Shown here: one piece after another, positions 27,038 through 37,200 of the stretch | Numbering within the stretch: the stretch's first letter is position 1 | Layout of the letters: every line of letters begins with the position of its first letter | Assembly (NCBI GenBank): GCA_963842515.1 | Contig: CAWJGO010000005.1 | Location: forward strand, 558,001-622,000 | DNA length: 64,000 nt | Direction of reading: 5' to 3' | Origin: CADEED01 sp963842515 | GTDB lineage: Bacteria > Pseudomonadota > Gammaproteobacteria > Steroidobacterales > Steroidobacteraceae | Made by a program: the position numbers and the translations under genes | Notes under the pieces: model-generated | The model's database searches: none | Told to the model about the DNA's origin: nothing | What the model saw: the letters and a program-made list of their open reading frames with translations, nothing else

Positions 27038-27817
27038 GTGGCGCTTCCCGACGAACGCGCAACGCCGCTACGGGTCCTGGTGGTCGATGATGAGCCCCTG
27101 GCGCGACGCAATTTGATCGTCTTGCTACGCGGTGATCCGGATATCGGGTCGGTCGAGGAATGCGGATCCGGGCTCGAGGCGATCGAAGCCATGCGGCGGT
27201 GGAAACCTGACCTGTTATTTCTCGACGTGCAGATGCCCGAATGCGGCGGCTTCGACGTACTCGAAATACTGGGCGCAGACCTGCCGCATGCCGTCATATT
27301 CGTCACCGCGTACGACGAGTACGCGGTGCGCGCATTCGAGGCTGGCGCGCTCGACTATCTACTGAAGCCGTTCGACGATGCCCGCTTCGGCCGGGCCCTG
27401 AACCGCGCCAAAGACAAGCTCGCGCACTACGCGCCGCGGCTGCCGCAGCCTGTCAGGCGACTCGTCGTCAGATCTCCGGGGCAGTTGCTGTTCCTGAATG
27501 TCGCGGACATCGATTGGATCGAGGCCGCGAGCTACTACGCCTGCCTCAATGTGGGCGGTGACACGCACATCATTCGCCGGACGCTGTCGGAGCTCGAGCG
27601 GGAATTGGGCGAGGTAAAGTTCATCCGCATCCACCGCTCGATCATCGTGAATCTCGATCGCATCCATGGGCTGGAACTGCAGAGCGGCGGCGAGTACGAG
27701 GTCGTCTTGAAATCCAATGTCCGGTTGCGATTGAGCCGGCGCTTCCGCAAGCGGCTTCAGGAGCGCATGGACGCGATGTCAGCCAGCGGGTGTTGTCCGA
27801 GTGTTGGTCACCGTTAA
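27038..27817 (+). CDS. LytTR-family response regulator
   Basis: This 259-residue regulator starts at GTG 27038 directly after the kinase stop (AAGGAGG at 27027-27033). It has a receiver domain (LVVDDEPLARRN, phospho-acceptor Asp in LLFLDVQMPECGGFD, DYLLKPFDD) and a C-terminal LytTR DNA-binding domain (WIEAASYYACLNV, FIRIHRSIIVNLDRI, RLRLSRRFRKRLQ). It forms a two-component pair with the upstream kinase. The divergent secreted-protein cluster is the nearest possible target. Confidence 0.9.
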   Translation: MALPDERATPLRVLVVDDEPLARRNLIVLLRGDPDIGSVEECGSGLEAIEAMRRWKPDLLFLDVQMPECGGFDVLEILGADLPHAVIFVTAYDEYAVRAFEAGALDYLLKPFDDARFGRALNRAKDKLAHYAPRLPQPVRRLVVRSPGQLLFLNVADIDWIEAASYYACLNVGGDTHIIRRTLSELERELGEVKFIRIHRSIIVNLDRIHGLELQSGGEYEVVLKSNVRLRLSRRFRKRLQERMDAMSASGCCPSVGHR

Positions 27818-27921
27818 CCGCTGACCCGCGTGCGCGTTACTGAGTAGCCACGCTGAGTCTTCCGATCAATCAAAAGACCTGCGGGGGTTCAGGGCAGCTC
27901 GGGCTATCTCGGCGATTTCGT

Positions 27922-28079
27922 GGTAGCTAGTCGGCGCGCCTCGAAGCCAGCTCCCCACGGCCGACCAATCGGCTGAGAGTAGCGCCGAGAGCCTTGACAA
28001 GAGCCCGCATGAGTGCCGGTGCAAACGGACACCGTATTTGACACCGTGAGTGACTTCGTGAGGCGGCCGACTAGCTACC
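27922..28079. repeat. 13-bp inverted repeat, 132 bases apart
   Basis: GGTAGCTAGTCGG (27922-27934) and CCGACTAGCTACC (28067-28079) are exact inverse copies. The second copy begins right after an iterated GACACCG motif and sits just downstream of the ScyD-like stop. A related sequence (TAGTAGCTAGTTGG) is at 31997-32010. The 280 bases between 27818 and 28096 otherwise hold no gene I can support. The pair may mark the ends of a small mobile or miniature element. Confidence 0.5.
28027..28056. repeat. Iterated GACACCG repeat, diverged copy
   Basis: GGACACCGTATTTGACACCG followed by TGAGTGACTT is the diverged member of a four-copy family (others at 43038, 45873 and 47452). Two GACACCG units are 11 bases apart. 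It also contains TTGACA. Confidence 0.55.
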
Positions 28080-28096
28080 AAAACATCGTCGGGCCG

Positions 28097-29139
28097 TCAA
28101 AGCCCCTCGACCCGGTAAACATCGCCGGTGACGGACAAGACATATGCGGTGTTCCCGACGAACTCCAGCGAGGTGGGGCGATCCAGCACGAGCTCCTGAC
28201 CGCGGCCGTTCACGACTGGCGTCAGCTCGCCATGACGTCCCACGACGACCAACCGCCCAGTGTTTGGCTGAGCTCGAGAGCCTTCACCGACACCGTCCCA
28301 CTGACCCTGGGAGACTCCGTAGAGCCTGCCTCGTGGTCCGCGCTCGACATCGATGAGCATGCTCGCCCCACTGGCTAACTCGAGCGGCTGCCCTCGCGGA
28401 ACCAAGGCCAGGACCTTGCCGTTCTGCGGGTCGTGAGGGATCGGGCCCATCTGGGAAACGAAGACAAAGCCGGCGATCGTCTCGAGTCCGGTTGGCACTA
28501 TGTTCTCGAATGTGGCGACCTCGTGGATCGAACCCTGCAGGCTGACCCACAGCACCCGATTGTGGTGCCCGTCGGTCACGAGGAACCCGCCGAAGTACGG
28601 CTGCATTGCGAAATGCGCGCCGGTGTCGACGAAAAAGTCCGGCTGTGGCGGGTTGTCGGCCGACCACTGTCCGATGTCGGCGATGAGCGTGGCGGTGCCG
28701 TTGCGCTCGATGCGGTAGAGACCGTTCTTGGCGTTGGGGTTGCCATGTCGAACGGTTCACCGAAGACCAACCCGCTCACGAGCGTGACGAGCACGTAAGC
28801 CGTCCGACCCATGAATGCGACATCGACCGGCCCGCCGATGTCACCGCCCTGGAACGCCTTCGGCGGCAACCCCGTCGCATAGGTGCTTACCCGGCCGTTA
28901 CGACGATCGATGCGGAGCACCTCTCCGACGCTCCCGTCCGTTACATAGAGCGCCCCGTCGGGACCGATCGTGCTCCCGGTGTTGAATTCGTCGCTCCCGA
29001 ACTTCGCGAGGTGGGTCACCACCGGGCCTCTCCGCTCGTGTGCACTCGAAGGGCCGAAGGAATCTGCGTGGAGCCCGCCGGAGCCCGCGAGCACGAGACC
29101 GGTGATCATCGATGCAAACTTGAATGCAGTGCGAATCAT
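28097..29139 (-). pseudogene. ScyD/ScyE-like secreted beta-propeller protein, frameshifted
   Basis: ATG 29139 follows AAGGGGAC and opens a signal peptide (cleavage near LHA). The first 130 residues (STIGPDGALYVTDGSVGEVL, IGGPVDVAFMGRTAYVL) and the second half (GGFLVTDGHHNRVLWVSLQ, GPRGRLYGVSQGQWDG) together match ScyD/ScyE-type propellers. Between them, at about 28741-28744, the frame changes: ATGGCAACCCC should read with one more base to give Met-Gly-Asn-Pro-Asn-Ala-Lys. A GGG shortened to GG explains it. Repaired length is about 347 residues. The role of such proteins outside scytonemin clusters is unknown. It follows the desaturase gene on the same strand. Confidence 0.75.
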
Positions 29140-29157
29140 GGTTGTCCCCTTGATTTG

Positions 29158-29932
29158 TCAGAGTCTCAGCGCAGGGTTGAAGTCGGCTCCCGCGATATCC
29201 TTGAACACGAGAATCTGCGGGACCATCGCGGAAGCGCCGTCGTAGAAACCGCTCTCCGTGACGAATTCCTTCGGATTGCGAAACGTGCCGAACAGGATGT
29301 CGAACAGCGGCAGGTCGGAATAGTTGTAGTGATGAATACCGCGACCGTGATGGACGCTGTGACTCTCGGGCCTCTGCACGATGTAACCCAGCCACTGAGG
29401 TGTGCGGACGTTCATGTGCTGGATCACGGCGAGCAACATCGTGGCGTACGCAAAGTACGTAACCGCCTGGGCGCTGAGCCCAACCGCCACGATCAAGGTG
29501 AGGCTGGCGACAAAGGTGAATCCCACGAGTGTCCAGCGGGCTGAAGTAGAACGCCCCATAACTGTCCAGGCGTTCGGCGCTGTGATGCATCTGATGGAAG
29601 GAGCGCCAGAGCCAGTGGACGCGATGCATGGTGCGATGCCAGACATAGACCAACAGCTCATAAACCAGCACTGCGATGCCGGCGCCGATAAAGGGATTGA
29701 GCCCTTCCAGGTTGAACAGCTGGTACTGGGACAGCGTCTCGCCCCAAAGCAGGGGTAGGTAAGACGACAGGAAGAAATAGAAGGCGAACACGACCAGGGC
29801 CTTGGTCCTCCAGCCCGGCACACGCGGCAGGGGACGGGCGGGGAACAGCGCTTCGAGCAATATCAATGCGCCGTAAAGACCCAATACGGTCAAGGAAACG
29901 GGATCCATCAGGATCTGCAGTGGCGTCGGCAT
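29158..29932 (-). pseudogene. Sterol desaturase / fatty acid hydroxylase family membrane protein, frameshifted
   Basis: ATG 29932 has GGGAGAAG upstream. The protein has several membrane helices and the di-iron histidine boxes HRTMHR and HQMHH in the first part, and ESHSVHHGRGIHHYNYSD in the second. The two parts are in different frames; the switch is at about 29530 (in FSPLDTLVGF). The expected length is about 258 residues. The family oxidises or hydroxylates lipids in the membrane. The break leaves the last His cluster out of frame, so as written the enzyme would be inactive. It is 18 bases upstream of the ScyD-like gene, probably one operon. Confidence 0.75.
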
Positions 29933-30063
29933 GTGGCTTCTCCCCGGTCGTTGTTGTTCGAGGTGCCAACCTGACGGGTGGCGCCGACGCACTGCATGAT
30001 GGCTGGCTAATTTTTGGGTAATAGTTTGATAATGATTCGCGGGCTGATCCCGCTGACGGCCGA

Positions 30064-31956
30064 ATGAAATACCAGATCGCCGAATACCTCATCGACACCG
30101 CCCGGTTTCGAATCAGCAGCGGGGACACGCCCATTCCCGCTGAGCCGAAGGTGTTCGATCTGCTGGTGTACCTGATCGCGCACCGGGATCGGGTCGTGAC
30201 CCGGGAGGAGCTGTTCAAGGAAGTCTGGGAAGGCCGTGAAGTCTCGGATGCGACGCTGAGCAACCACGTGAAGAGCGCGCGCAAGGTGCTGGGCGACAGC
30301 GGCGAGTTGCAGAGCACCATTCAGACGATCCGCGGCCGCGGCTATCAATTCATTGCGCCGGTCACGGTGATCCCGGAGGGCGCCGGGGAGACGAGGCGTG
30401 GCACCACCGCCTGAGGCGGGTCCGTCGCCAAGCCCGTCGCGCGCGGCCTGGCGATTACCGCTGGGTGATGGTCGGAGTACTGGTTGCTGCATTGATCGCG
30501 CTGGTGCTTTTTCGCGTCACCCCAGCGGGCGGAAACGGACGCGAACTCGCCCTACCTGGTCGTCGTGCCCTTCGATGTGTCCGGCGACGCCCCCGAAGCA
30601 CTGGCGGCCTTTCGCGGACCAGGTCACGCGGGAATTGATCCGCAACCTGAGAAATATATCCGGCCTGAGGGTCGTACCGGCGTCGTCGGCGTTCACCTTC
30701 AAGGAGAACAAGGAGCGCGAGTCACATCCGGCGCCAACTGCCCGACGTGCAGTACGTGCTCGATGGTGTAGTCAGCATCTCAGCAGGCAACAGCCTGCGC
30801 ATCACCGCGGAGCTCGAAGATCTGCGCAAGGGCCGCACGGTGTGGGACAAGAATTACGAGGGCCGTACCGACGACACGAATCTTTTCGCAATGCAGTCCA
30901 GAATCGCCGCCGCGGTGTCGGAGTCGCTGAAAGTCGCGATCCTGGCGGGGGAGCGGCGGGCGCTGGATGAGTTTCCGACCAGCAATCTCAAGGCGTACGA
31001 GGCGTACGTTGAGGGGCGTTCATCAGTTGGAACTGGTCAGTCATGAATCCCTGCCGCGCGCGGTCAAACTGTTCGAACAAGCCATCGCGCTGGATCCAGA
31101 GTTTTTCGACGCCTATATCGCCAGGAGCGATGCCTACCGCCAGTTGTTCGGCTACTTCGAGCCGCCGATCAACATGCTGCAGAAGGTGGTCGATTCGATC
31201 GCCGAGGCGCAGGAGTTGCGCCCCGATTCTGCCGAGGCCTGGTCCTCCCTCGGCCTGACTTATGTGATGGCGTGGCGCTGGAAGGATGCCTGGATCGCAT
31301 TGAACAAGGCGAAGCGCCGCGACCCGACGCTGGCGCGGACGGATCTGGGTTTTGCGCTGTACTACTCCGGGCTCGGCGAGCCGGAAAAGGTCAAGCAGTG
31401 CGCTGGCCGACGCCGAGCGCCTCGATCCGCTCAACGCGGAAATAGCGGATTGGGGGAACTGGGCACTGTTAATGGTCGGCGAAAGCAAGGCCGCGCGAGA
31501 GTGGGTCGACAAGCAGGTTGCGGCAACACCCGGACATCGGTATGCTGTTTTCAAGCGCAGGCGTTGGAGCTTACGATCGCCGGTGACTATGAAAGGGGTG
31601 TGCAGCTTGCAGAACGGGGCGCGGAACTGGACGGGGCTCCTCCTCGCGTTGATCCTGCTTGCCCAGGCGTATGGTTATGCGGGACAGAAGGAAAAGGTGC
31701 TCCCGCTGCTGGAGAAAGCTGCGAGCGCGGGTACTTACGTATGCCCGTATGAATCGGCTGCCGCGTATCTCACCATCGGCGACGACCGAGCGCGCCATGA
31801 GCCCTGCTCGATGAGGCCGTCGCCAAGCGTTCCAACTGCCTCATCTTTCTTCGCGATGATCCCCGGCTGAACTCCATCCGGCAGCATCCTCACTATCAGG
31901 TCTTGCTGAACCGCGTGGGATTGGATGATGTCGCTGTGGCGTCGTATGAGAGGTGA
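30064..31956 (+). pseudogene. CadC-like winged-helix, membrane-anchored TPR regulator, multiply frameshifted
   Basis: The start encodes an intact OmpR/PhoB-type winged helix (EPKVFDLLVYLIAHRDRVVT, SNHVKSARKVLGDS, IRGRGYQFIAPV). The rest of the family order is present but spread over three frames: a membrane segment (WVMVGVLVAALIALVLF), a TolB/FlgO-like domain (NSPYLVVVPFDVSGDAPEAL, ELIRNLRNISGLRVVPASSA, LPDVQYVLDGVVSISAGNSL) and TPR repeats (HESLPRAVKLFEQAIALDPE, DSAEAWSSLGLTYVMAWRWK, LADAERLDPLNAEIADWG). I count nine frame switches; the first and last segments share a frame, giving 631 codons to a TGA at 31954-31956. No early stop appears inside any matched segment. It is divergent from the desaturase gene. 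Confidence 0.8.
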
Positions 31957-31995
31957 GGGTGGCACGGTGGAGAATGCGCGAGCTGCGTTGATAAC

Positions 31996-32053
31996 GTAGT
32001 AGCTAGTTGGGCAGTTCCCGCAGCCAACTCCGCGCGGACGACTAGTCGGCTGG
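31996..32053. repeat. TAGCTAG-type repeat in the gap after the CadC-like pseudogene
   Basis: GTAGTAGCTAGTTGG (31996-32010) and ACGACTAGTCGGCTGG (around 32038-32053) resemble the inverted pair at 27922-28079 (shared TAGCTAGT and CGACTAG cores). The intervening sequence also pairs loosely (AGTTGGGCAG / CAGCCAACT). The gap 31957-32130 has no gene. Confidence 0.4.
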
Positions 32054-32130
32054 CCTCGGGAAGATGGTCGGGGTGAGGGGATTTGTCGAGTCAATGCAGA
32101 GCCGTGGCGGGTGTTGGTTCGCAGTCGCAC

Positions 32131-32368
32131 CAGTTCTATACTCCAAGGGCGTTCTGTTCTCGATCCGTGTCGGGCTGGTGAGGAAAAATCTGGCGTGAGC
32201 GCGGGCTTTAAAGGTTCGTGATGAAGCGGGTGCCAGAAACGCTTTCGTGACGGACGGTTCGGGCATGCCATCCACGGCTGCGCAGAATCCGTCGCCCACG
32301 TTTATGGCGCTGACGGCGCGTGCCGCGTATGACGCCGTGCAATAGATGAAGTCCGGCGTTATCTGACT
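32131..32368 (+). pseudogene. Collapsed remnant of a second GMC dehydrogenase operon
   Basis: Bases 32131-32243 match the leader and start of the small-subunit gene at 21038-21150 (shared CAGTTCTATACTCCAAG, the TTTAAAGGTTCGTGATGAA start region). From about 32244 the sequence jumps to match 23294-23420, the end of the large-subunit gene (TTCGTGACGGACGGTTCG, GCGCTGACGGCGCGTGCCGC). About 2.14 kb of internal sequence is missing, with the join inside a shared TCGTG. The first frame ends after nine codons. Several substitutions show that the copy has drifted. Confidence 0.85.
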
Positions 32369-32403
32369 CGTTCGTGGCGAAAAAGGACAAGAGAATCACG
32401 CCG

Positions 32404-34098
32404 ATGCTCCACAAACTCTCGCGCCTCGCCGCCTGTCTTCTGATCGTCGTCGGATGCTCGAAGCAGTCCGCGCCCGTTGCTGCCAGGTCAAGTACGGTCG
32501 CGGTTGTGAACGCGCGCATCTGGACCGGCGACGACGCGCAGCCTTGGGCCCAGGCACTCGTGATCAACGGCGACAACCTAGCGCTGGTCGGCAGCGACGA
32601 GGACGCTCGCAAAGCAAACGCGTCGCAGGTCGTCGATGCAGGCGGCCGATTGATCGTGCCCGGCTTCATCGATACGCATACGCACTTCAGGGAGGGCGGG
32701 TTCGGCCTCGCCTCCGTGCAACTGCGCGACGCGCGCACGCGCGAGGAGTTCGTGGCGCGAATCAAGGCGTTCGCGGCAACAGTACCCGCTGGCACGTGGA
32801 TCACGGGCGGCAACTGGGATCACAGTCTTTGGGGCGGCGAGCTACCGACGCGCGAATGGATCGACTCGGTTACGCCCGACCACCCGGTGTGGATCAACCG
32901 GCTCGATGGGCACATGTCGCTCGCGAACAGCGTCGCGCTGAGACTCGCGCGTGTCACGCGCGCTACGGCAGACGTCGCGGGCGGCGCGATCGTGCGCTAT
33001 CGCAAGGGCGAGCCGACCGGCGTGCTCAAGGACAACGCGATGGTGCTCGTCGACGCGGTCGTGCCTGCGCCGACGGCGGAGATGAACGACCGAGCGCTGG
33101 TCGCGGCGATGAAGTATGTCAACGAGCAAGGCGTGACGACGGTGCACAACATGGGCACGTGGGACGACCTTGCAACGTTCGCGCGTGCCGCAAAGGCGAA
33201 GACGCTGACGACCCGAATTTACGCCGTCACGCCGCTCGCCGAATGGGAAAAGCTGCGTGATGCAGTGGCAGCGAAGACATACGGCGGCGCAGACGGCCGC
33301 GGCGACGAGTGGCTGCGCGTCGGCGGCTTGAAAGGTTTCATGGACGGTTCGCTTGGCTCGCACACTGCGGCGTTCGAGGAGCCGTTCGCGGACGCGCCGA
33401 AGGATCGCGGCCTCCTGGTGAATCCGCTGGAAGATATGTACAAGTGGATCTCCGGGGCCGACAAGGCTGGCCTGCACGTGATGGTGCATGCGATCGGCGA
33501 TCGCGCGATCGGCATGCTGCTCGACATCTTCGAGCGCGTCGAGAAGGAAGATGGCACGCGCGATCGCCGCTTCCGCGTCGAGCACACTCAGCATCTGCGC
33601 GAGAGCGACATTCCGCGCTTCATGCAGCTGGACGTCATCGCGAGCATGCAGCCGTATCACGCGATCGACGACGGTCGCTGGGCCGAGCAGTTCATCGGAA
33701 AGCGAATTGCGACTACCTACGCGTTCCGCTCTCTGCTCGACGCGAAGGCGCGGCTCGCTTTCGGTAGCGACTGGCCCGTCGCACCCGCAACGCCGCTCGA
33801 GGGCATCTACGCCGCCGTCACCCGACGCACGCTCGACGATAAGAATCACGACGGCTGGGTGCCGGCGCAGAAGATCACGGTTGAGGAAGCCTTGCGCGCG
33901 TACACGACCGGCGGGGCGTACGCCTCGTTCGATGAATCGCGCATAGGCTCGCTGAAGGCGGGCAAGCGTGCGGATCTCGTGATGATCGATCGCAATCTGT
34001 TCGAGATTCCGCCGGAACAGATCCGCCAAGCCAACGTCCTCACGACCATGGTCGGCGGGAAGATCGTCAGCGGAGGCTGGCCTGCGGCGAAGCAGTAG
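32404..34098 (+). CDS. YtcJ-like amidohydrolase lipoprotein
   Basis: This 564-residue protein starts with a lipoprotein signal (MLHKLSRLAACLLIVVGC, Cys18), so it is anchored on the envelope. The amidohydrolase core shows PGFIDTHTHF (metal His pair), GGNWDHSLWGG, VHNMGTWDD, VMVHAIGDRA, FRVEHTQHL and AFGSDWPVAP. These are typical of the YtcJ group of the metal-dependent hydrolase superfamily. It hydrolyses an amide or cyclic amide; the substrate is unknown. ATG 32404 is preferred to an in-frame GTG at 32374 because it begins the lipoprotein signal. It lies directly after the GMC remnant. Confidence 0.85.
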   Translation: MLHKLSRLAACLLIVVGCSKQSAPVAARSSTVAVVNARIWTGDDAQPWAQALVINGDNLALVGSDEDARKANASQVVDAGGRLIVPGFIDTHTHFREGGFGLASVQLRDARTREEFVARIKAFAATVPAGTWITGGNWDHSLWGGELPTREWIDSVTPDHPVWINRLDGHMSLANSVALRLARVTRATADVAGGAIVRYRKGEPTGVLKDNAMVLVDAVVPAPTAEMNDRALVAAMKYVNEQGVTTVHNMGTWDDLATFARAAKAKTLTTRIYAVTPLAEWEKLRDAVAAKTYGGADGRGDEWLRVGGLKGFMDGSLGSHTAAFEEPFADAPKDRGLLVNPLEDMYKWISGADKAGLHVMVHAIGDRAIGMLLDIFERVEKEDGTRDRRFRVEHTQHLRESDIPRFMQLDVIASMQPYHAIDDGRWAEQFIGKRIATTYAFRSLLDAKARLAFGSDWPVAPATPLEGIYAAVTRRTLDDKNHDGWVPAQKITVEEALRAYTTGGAYASFDESRIGSLKAGKRADLVMIDRNLFEIPPEQIRQANVLTTMVGGKIVSGGWPAAKQ

Positions 34099-34252
34099 CC
34101 AGCGCCGGTTGCTGTCTCACTGAAAGCACTAGATCAATGCCGGGCAGTAAGCCGAACCACTAAGGTTTTCACTCTAGTAGTCCGTCGGGAATCGCAGCCG
34201 GTTTGATCAGGTTGGCCGGGCGCTCGCGTGACACCGTCTATCTTCGATAACT

Positions 34253-37200
34253 GTGACGCGGTTTCGATTCACCATAAGCGGCGCATCAGAATCCTGCGGC
34301 GGATCAACGTACGCGCATGCCCGGACGAGGCATCTTGTGCGGGTGAACACCACTGGACGGGCTGGCGCCTGGCGCCGCTGCCTCACACTATTTTCGTCGC
34401 TGCTGTTGGCGTCGATCGCTGCTGCGACCGATGCTCCTCCCCTCATTCTCGCGCATCTGACAGCGGCCGATGGATTACCTCAGGCAACCGTCATGTCAAC
34501 GCTGCAGGACTCCCAGGGATTCGTCTGGCTCGGGACTGAAGATGGCCTCGTGCGATACGACGGACATGAGTTGTATCGCTACGGCCACTCCCGCACTGAC
34601 AAGAATTCCCTGCCGGGAAACTTCATCTGGGACATCAAGGAAGATGCCCAGCACGACTTGTGGATCGCGATCAAGGATGGCGGACTGGCGCGCTGGAACC
34701 GCGCCTCCGACACCTTCACCGCATATCGGCATGACCCTGCCAACGAAGGATCGCTGGCCAGCGACTATGTTAGATCAGTGCTCATCGACGCGAGCGGCCA
34801 TGTGTGGGTCGGAACCACCGATGCGGGCGTGGACATTCTCGATCCGGTATCGGGGCGAATACAGCGTCTGCGACACGACGCTGCGGTCGCGGCATCGTTG
34901 AGCAGTGACAATGTCTTCACCTTGTCGTCGGGGGCATTCGGCGCCGTCTGGATCGGGACTGACAAAGGTTTGGATCGATGGTCGCCTGCTGCGAAATCAG
35001 TGAGTCATTTTGGTCCACCCGCGGGCGATGAACACTCTTTGATCGGCAAGGCGATCTCCGGCTGCATCGAGGAACGCAGCGGGGACGTGTGGGTCAGCAC
35101 CTTCGACGGCGGCGTGACGCGCTTCGATCGCCAGGGCCGTGCGTTGCAGGCCTACCGTCACGATGAGCGTCGCGCCAGCTCGCTGAAGAGCGATCACGTG
35201 CGCGCAATGCTCGTTGACCAGGGTGGGCGGATGTGGATCGGCACCGCGGAAGGCCTCGATCTGCTGGATCGCGTGAGCGGCCAGTTCACCCACTACGAGC
35301 ACAAGGGCAACGACGCAAATTCGCTGCGTGACTCCTTCATCATGTCTTTGTATCTGGACCCCAGTGGCCTGGTCTGGATTGGAACCCGCACCGGCGGAGT
35401 CAGCCGTTGGAATCCGCGCAGCTGGGAATTGGGTGCGCACCGTCCCGAATGGCTCGGCAGTGATCCCGTGACGGCATTCGCGAACGCGCCAGACAATCGC
35501 TTGTGGATCGCATCGCTGGGCGGCGTCCTCGCGCAATTCGACGCGGACAAAGGCGAGACGACACCTCTCGACAGCCTGACTCGACGACCAGCAGCGTTGG
35601 GCAAAGACGTCGTGGTCATGTCGCTGGCGCAGGACCGTCGGGGCGCGTTGTGGATCGGCACAATGGCCAACGGGCTGAAGAAGTTAGATGCCGCCGGGAA
35701 TATTCATTCGCTCATCGTGGACGTTGGGGATCCGCGTGGCACCAGTGCGGCCGGCATCATGACCGTGAATGAAACACGCGCCGGACAGCTGTGGATAGGA
35801 ACGTTCGGTGGCGGAGCAAACCTGCTCGATCCCGCCACCGGTCTGGTTCGGCATCTTCCCTATGGCAGCGCACCTGGTGAGATCAGTTCGCCAAATGTGA
35901 CATCGATCGCCGAAGACTCTCGCGGAAATCTCTGGATCGGGACGGATGGCGGCGGACTGGACCTCGCGCGCGAGGACGGTACCGTGACGAAAGTATTCAG
36001 TCACGATCCCAAGAACGCCGCGTCCTTTCCGGCGAATTCCGTGTACGCGATCGCGATCGATGCCATGGACCGGGTGTGGGTTGGCACGGATCACGGTGGC
36101 CTGGTGCAAATCATCGGCTCCGCTGAGAGGCCGGAGTCGATCAGTTTCGACGTCATCGCTCGCGCAGAAGGGCTGAGCGACACCATCTACGGCATCGTGC
36201 CTGATGCCACAGGAAATATCTGGGTGAGCAGCAATGCGGGTCTGATGCGCTTCAATCCGGATACCCGGGCCATCCAGGCGTTCCATCGAGAGGATGGTCT
36301 GCAAGGCGAGGAATTCGCCTCTGGCGCCTATATTCGGCTGCGTGATGGTCGCATCGCCTTCGGCGGGCCCGGCGGATTCAATGTTTTCGACCCGGCAAAA
36401 CTCACTGCGGGCCGGCAGGCGCCACGCCTCGCGATGACAGGCATTTCAGTGCTCGGGGTGCGACATGAAACCGGCACACCCTCATGGTTGTTGGATTCAC
36501 TGGCGCTGAACTACCGCGCGAACATCGTTTCACTCGATTTTGGCGTGCTCGACTTCGCCTCGCCGCAGCACAACAAGCTCGCCTATCGGATGCCCGGGCT
36601 CACGGACACGTGGATCGACCTTGGCGCTCAGCGTCGCGTCACGCTCACAAACCTCGATGCGGGTGACCACGTCCTGGAAGTCCGCGGCTCGGCTTCGGGC
36701 ACGGCCTGGAGCTCGAAACCATTGAGCCTGACGATTCATCGGCAAGCCGCTCCATGGCGTTCCGGCTGGGCATACGCGGCGTATGCACTGCTGGCGCTGG
36801 GTCTGATTTTTCAGCGCGTTCGCCGCCAACGACTGAAGTTCGAGGAGATGGCGCAGGCACGCGAGCGACTCGAGCGCGAAGTGCAACTGCGCACGCGGGA
36901 GCTCGTCGACAGTAACCAGCAACTGGAAGAAGCGGCGCGGGCGAAGAGCAATTTCCTCGACCGCATGAGCCACGAGCTGCGCACGCCGATGAACGGCGTT
37001 GTCGGAATGACGGAACTGCTTACACGCACGGTGCTCTCGGCGACACAGACGCACCTCACCAAAACGATTCGCTCGTCCGCGCAGATACTGTTGCAGATCG
37101 TGAATGACTTGCTCGACCTGTCCAAGATCCGGGCGGGCAAAGTCATGCTTGAAGTGCTGCCGATCGATCTTGGCCAGGTGCTCGAAGAATGCACGAGTCT

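Noticed and set aside
27866..28081. Small gene of 71 codons on the minus strand
   Set aside because: It spans both arms of the inverted repeat and part of the GACACCG repeat, has no ribosome-binding site and no recognisable product.
30064..31956. Programmed ribosomal frameshifting
   Set aside because: Nine switches in both directions with no slippery sequence at the joins is not a known recoding pattern; sequence error or decay is more likely.
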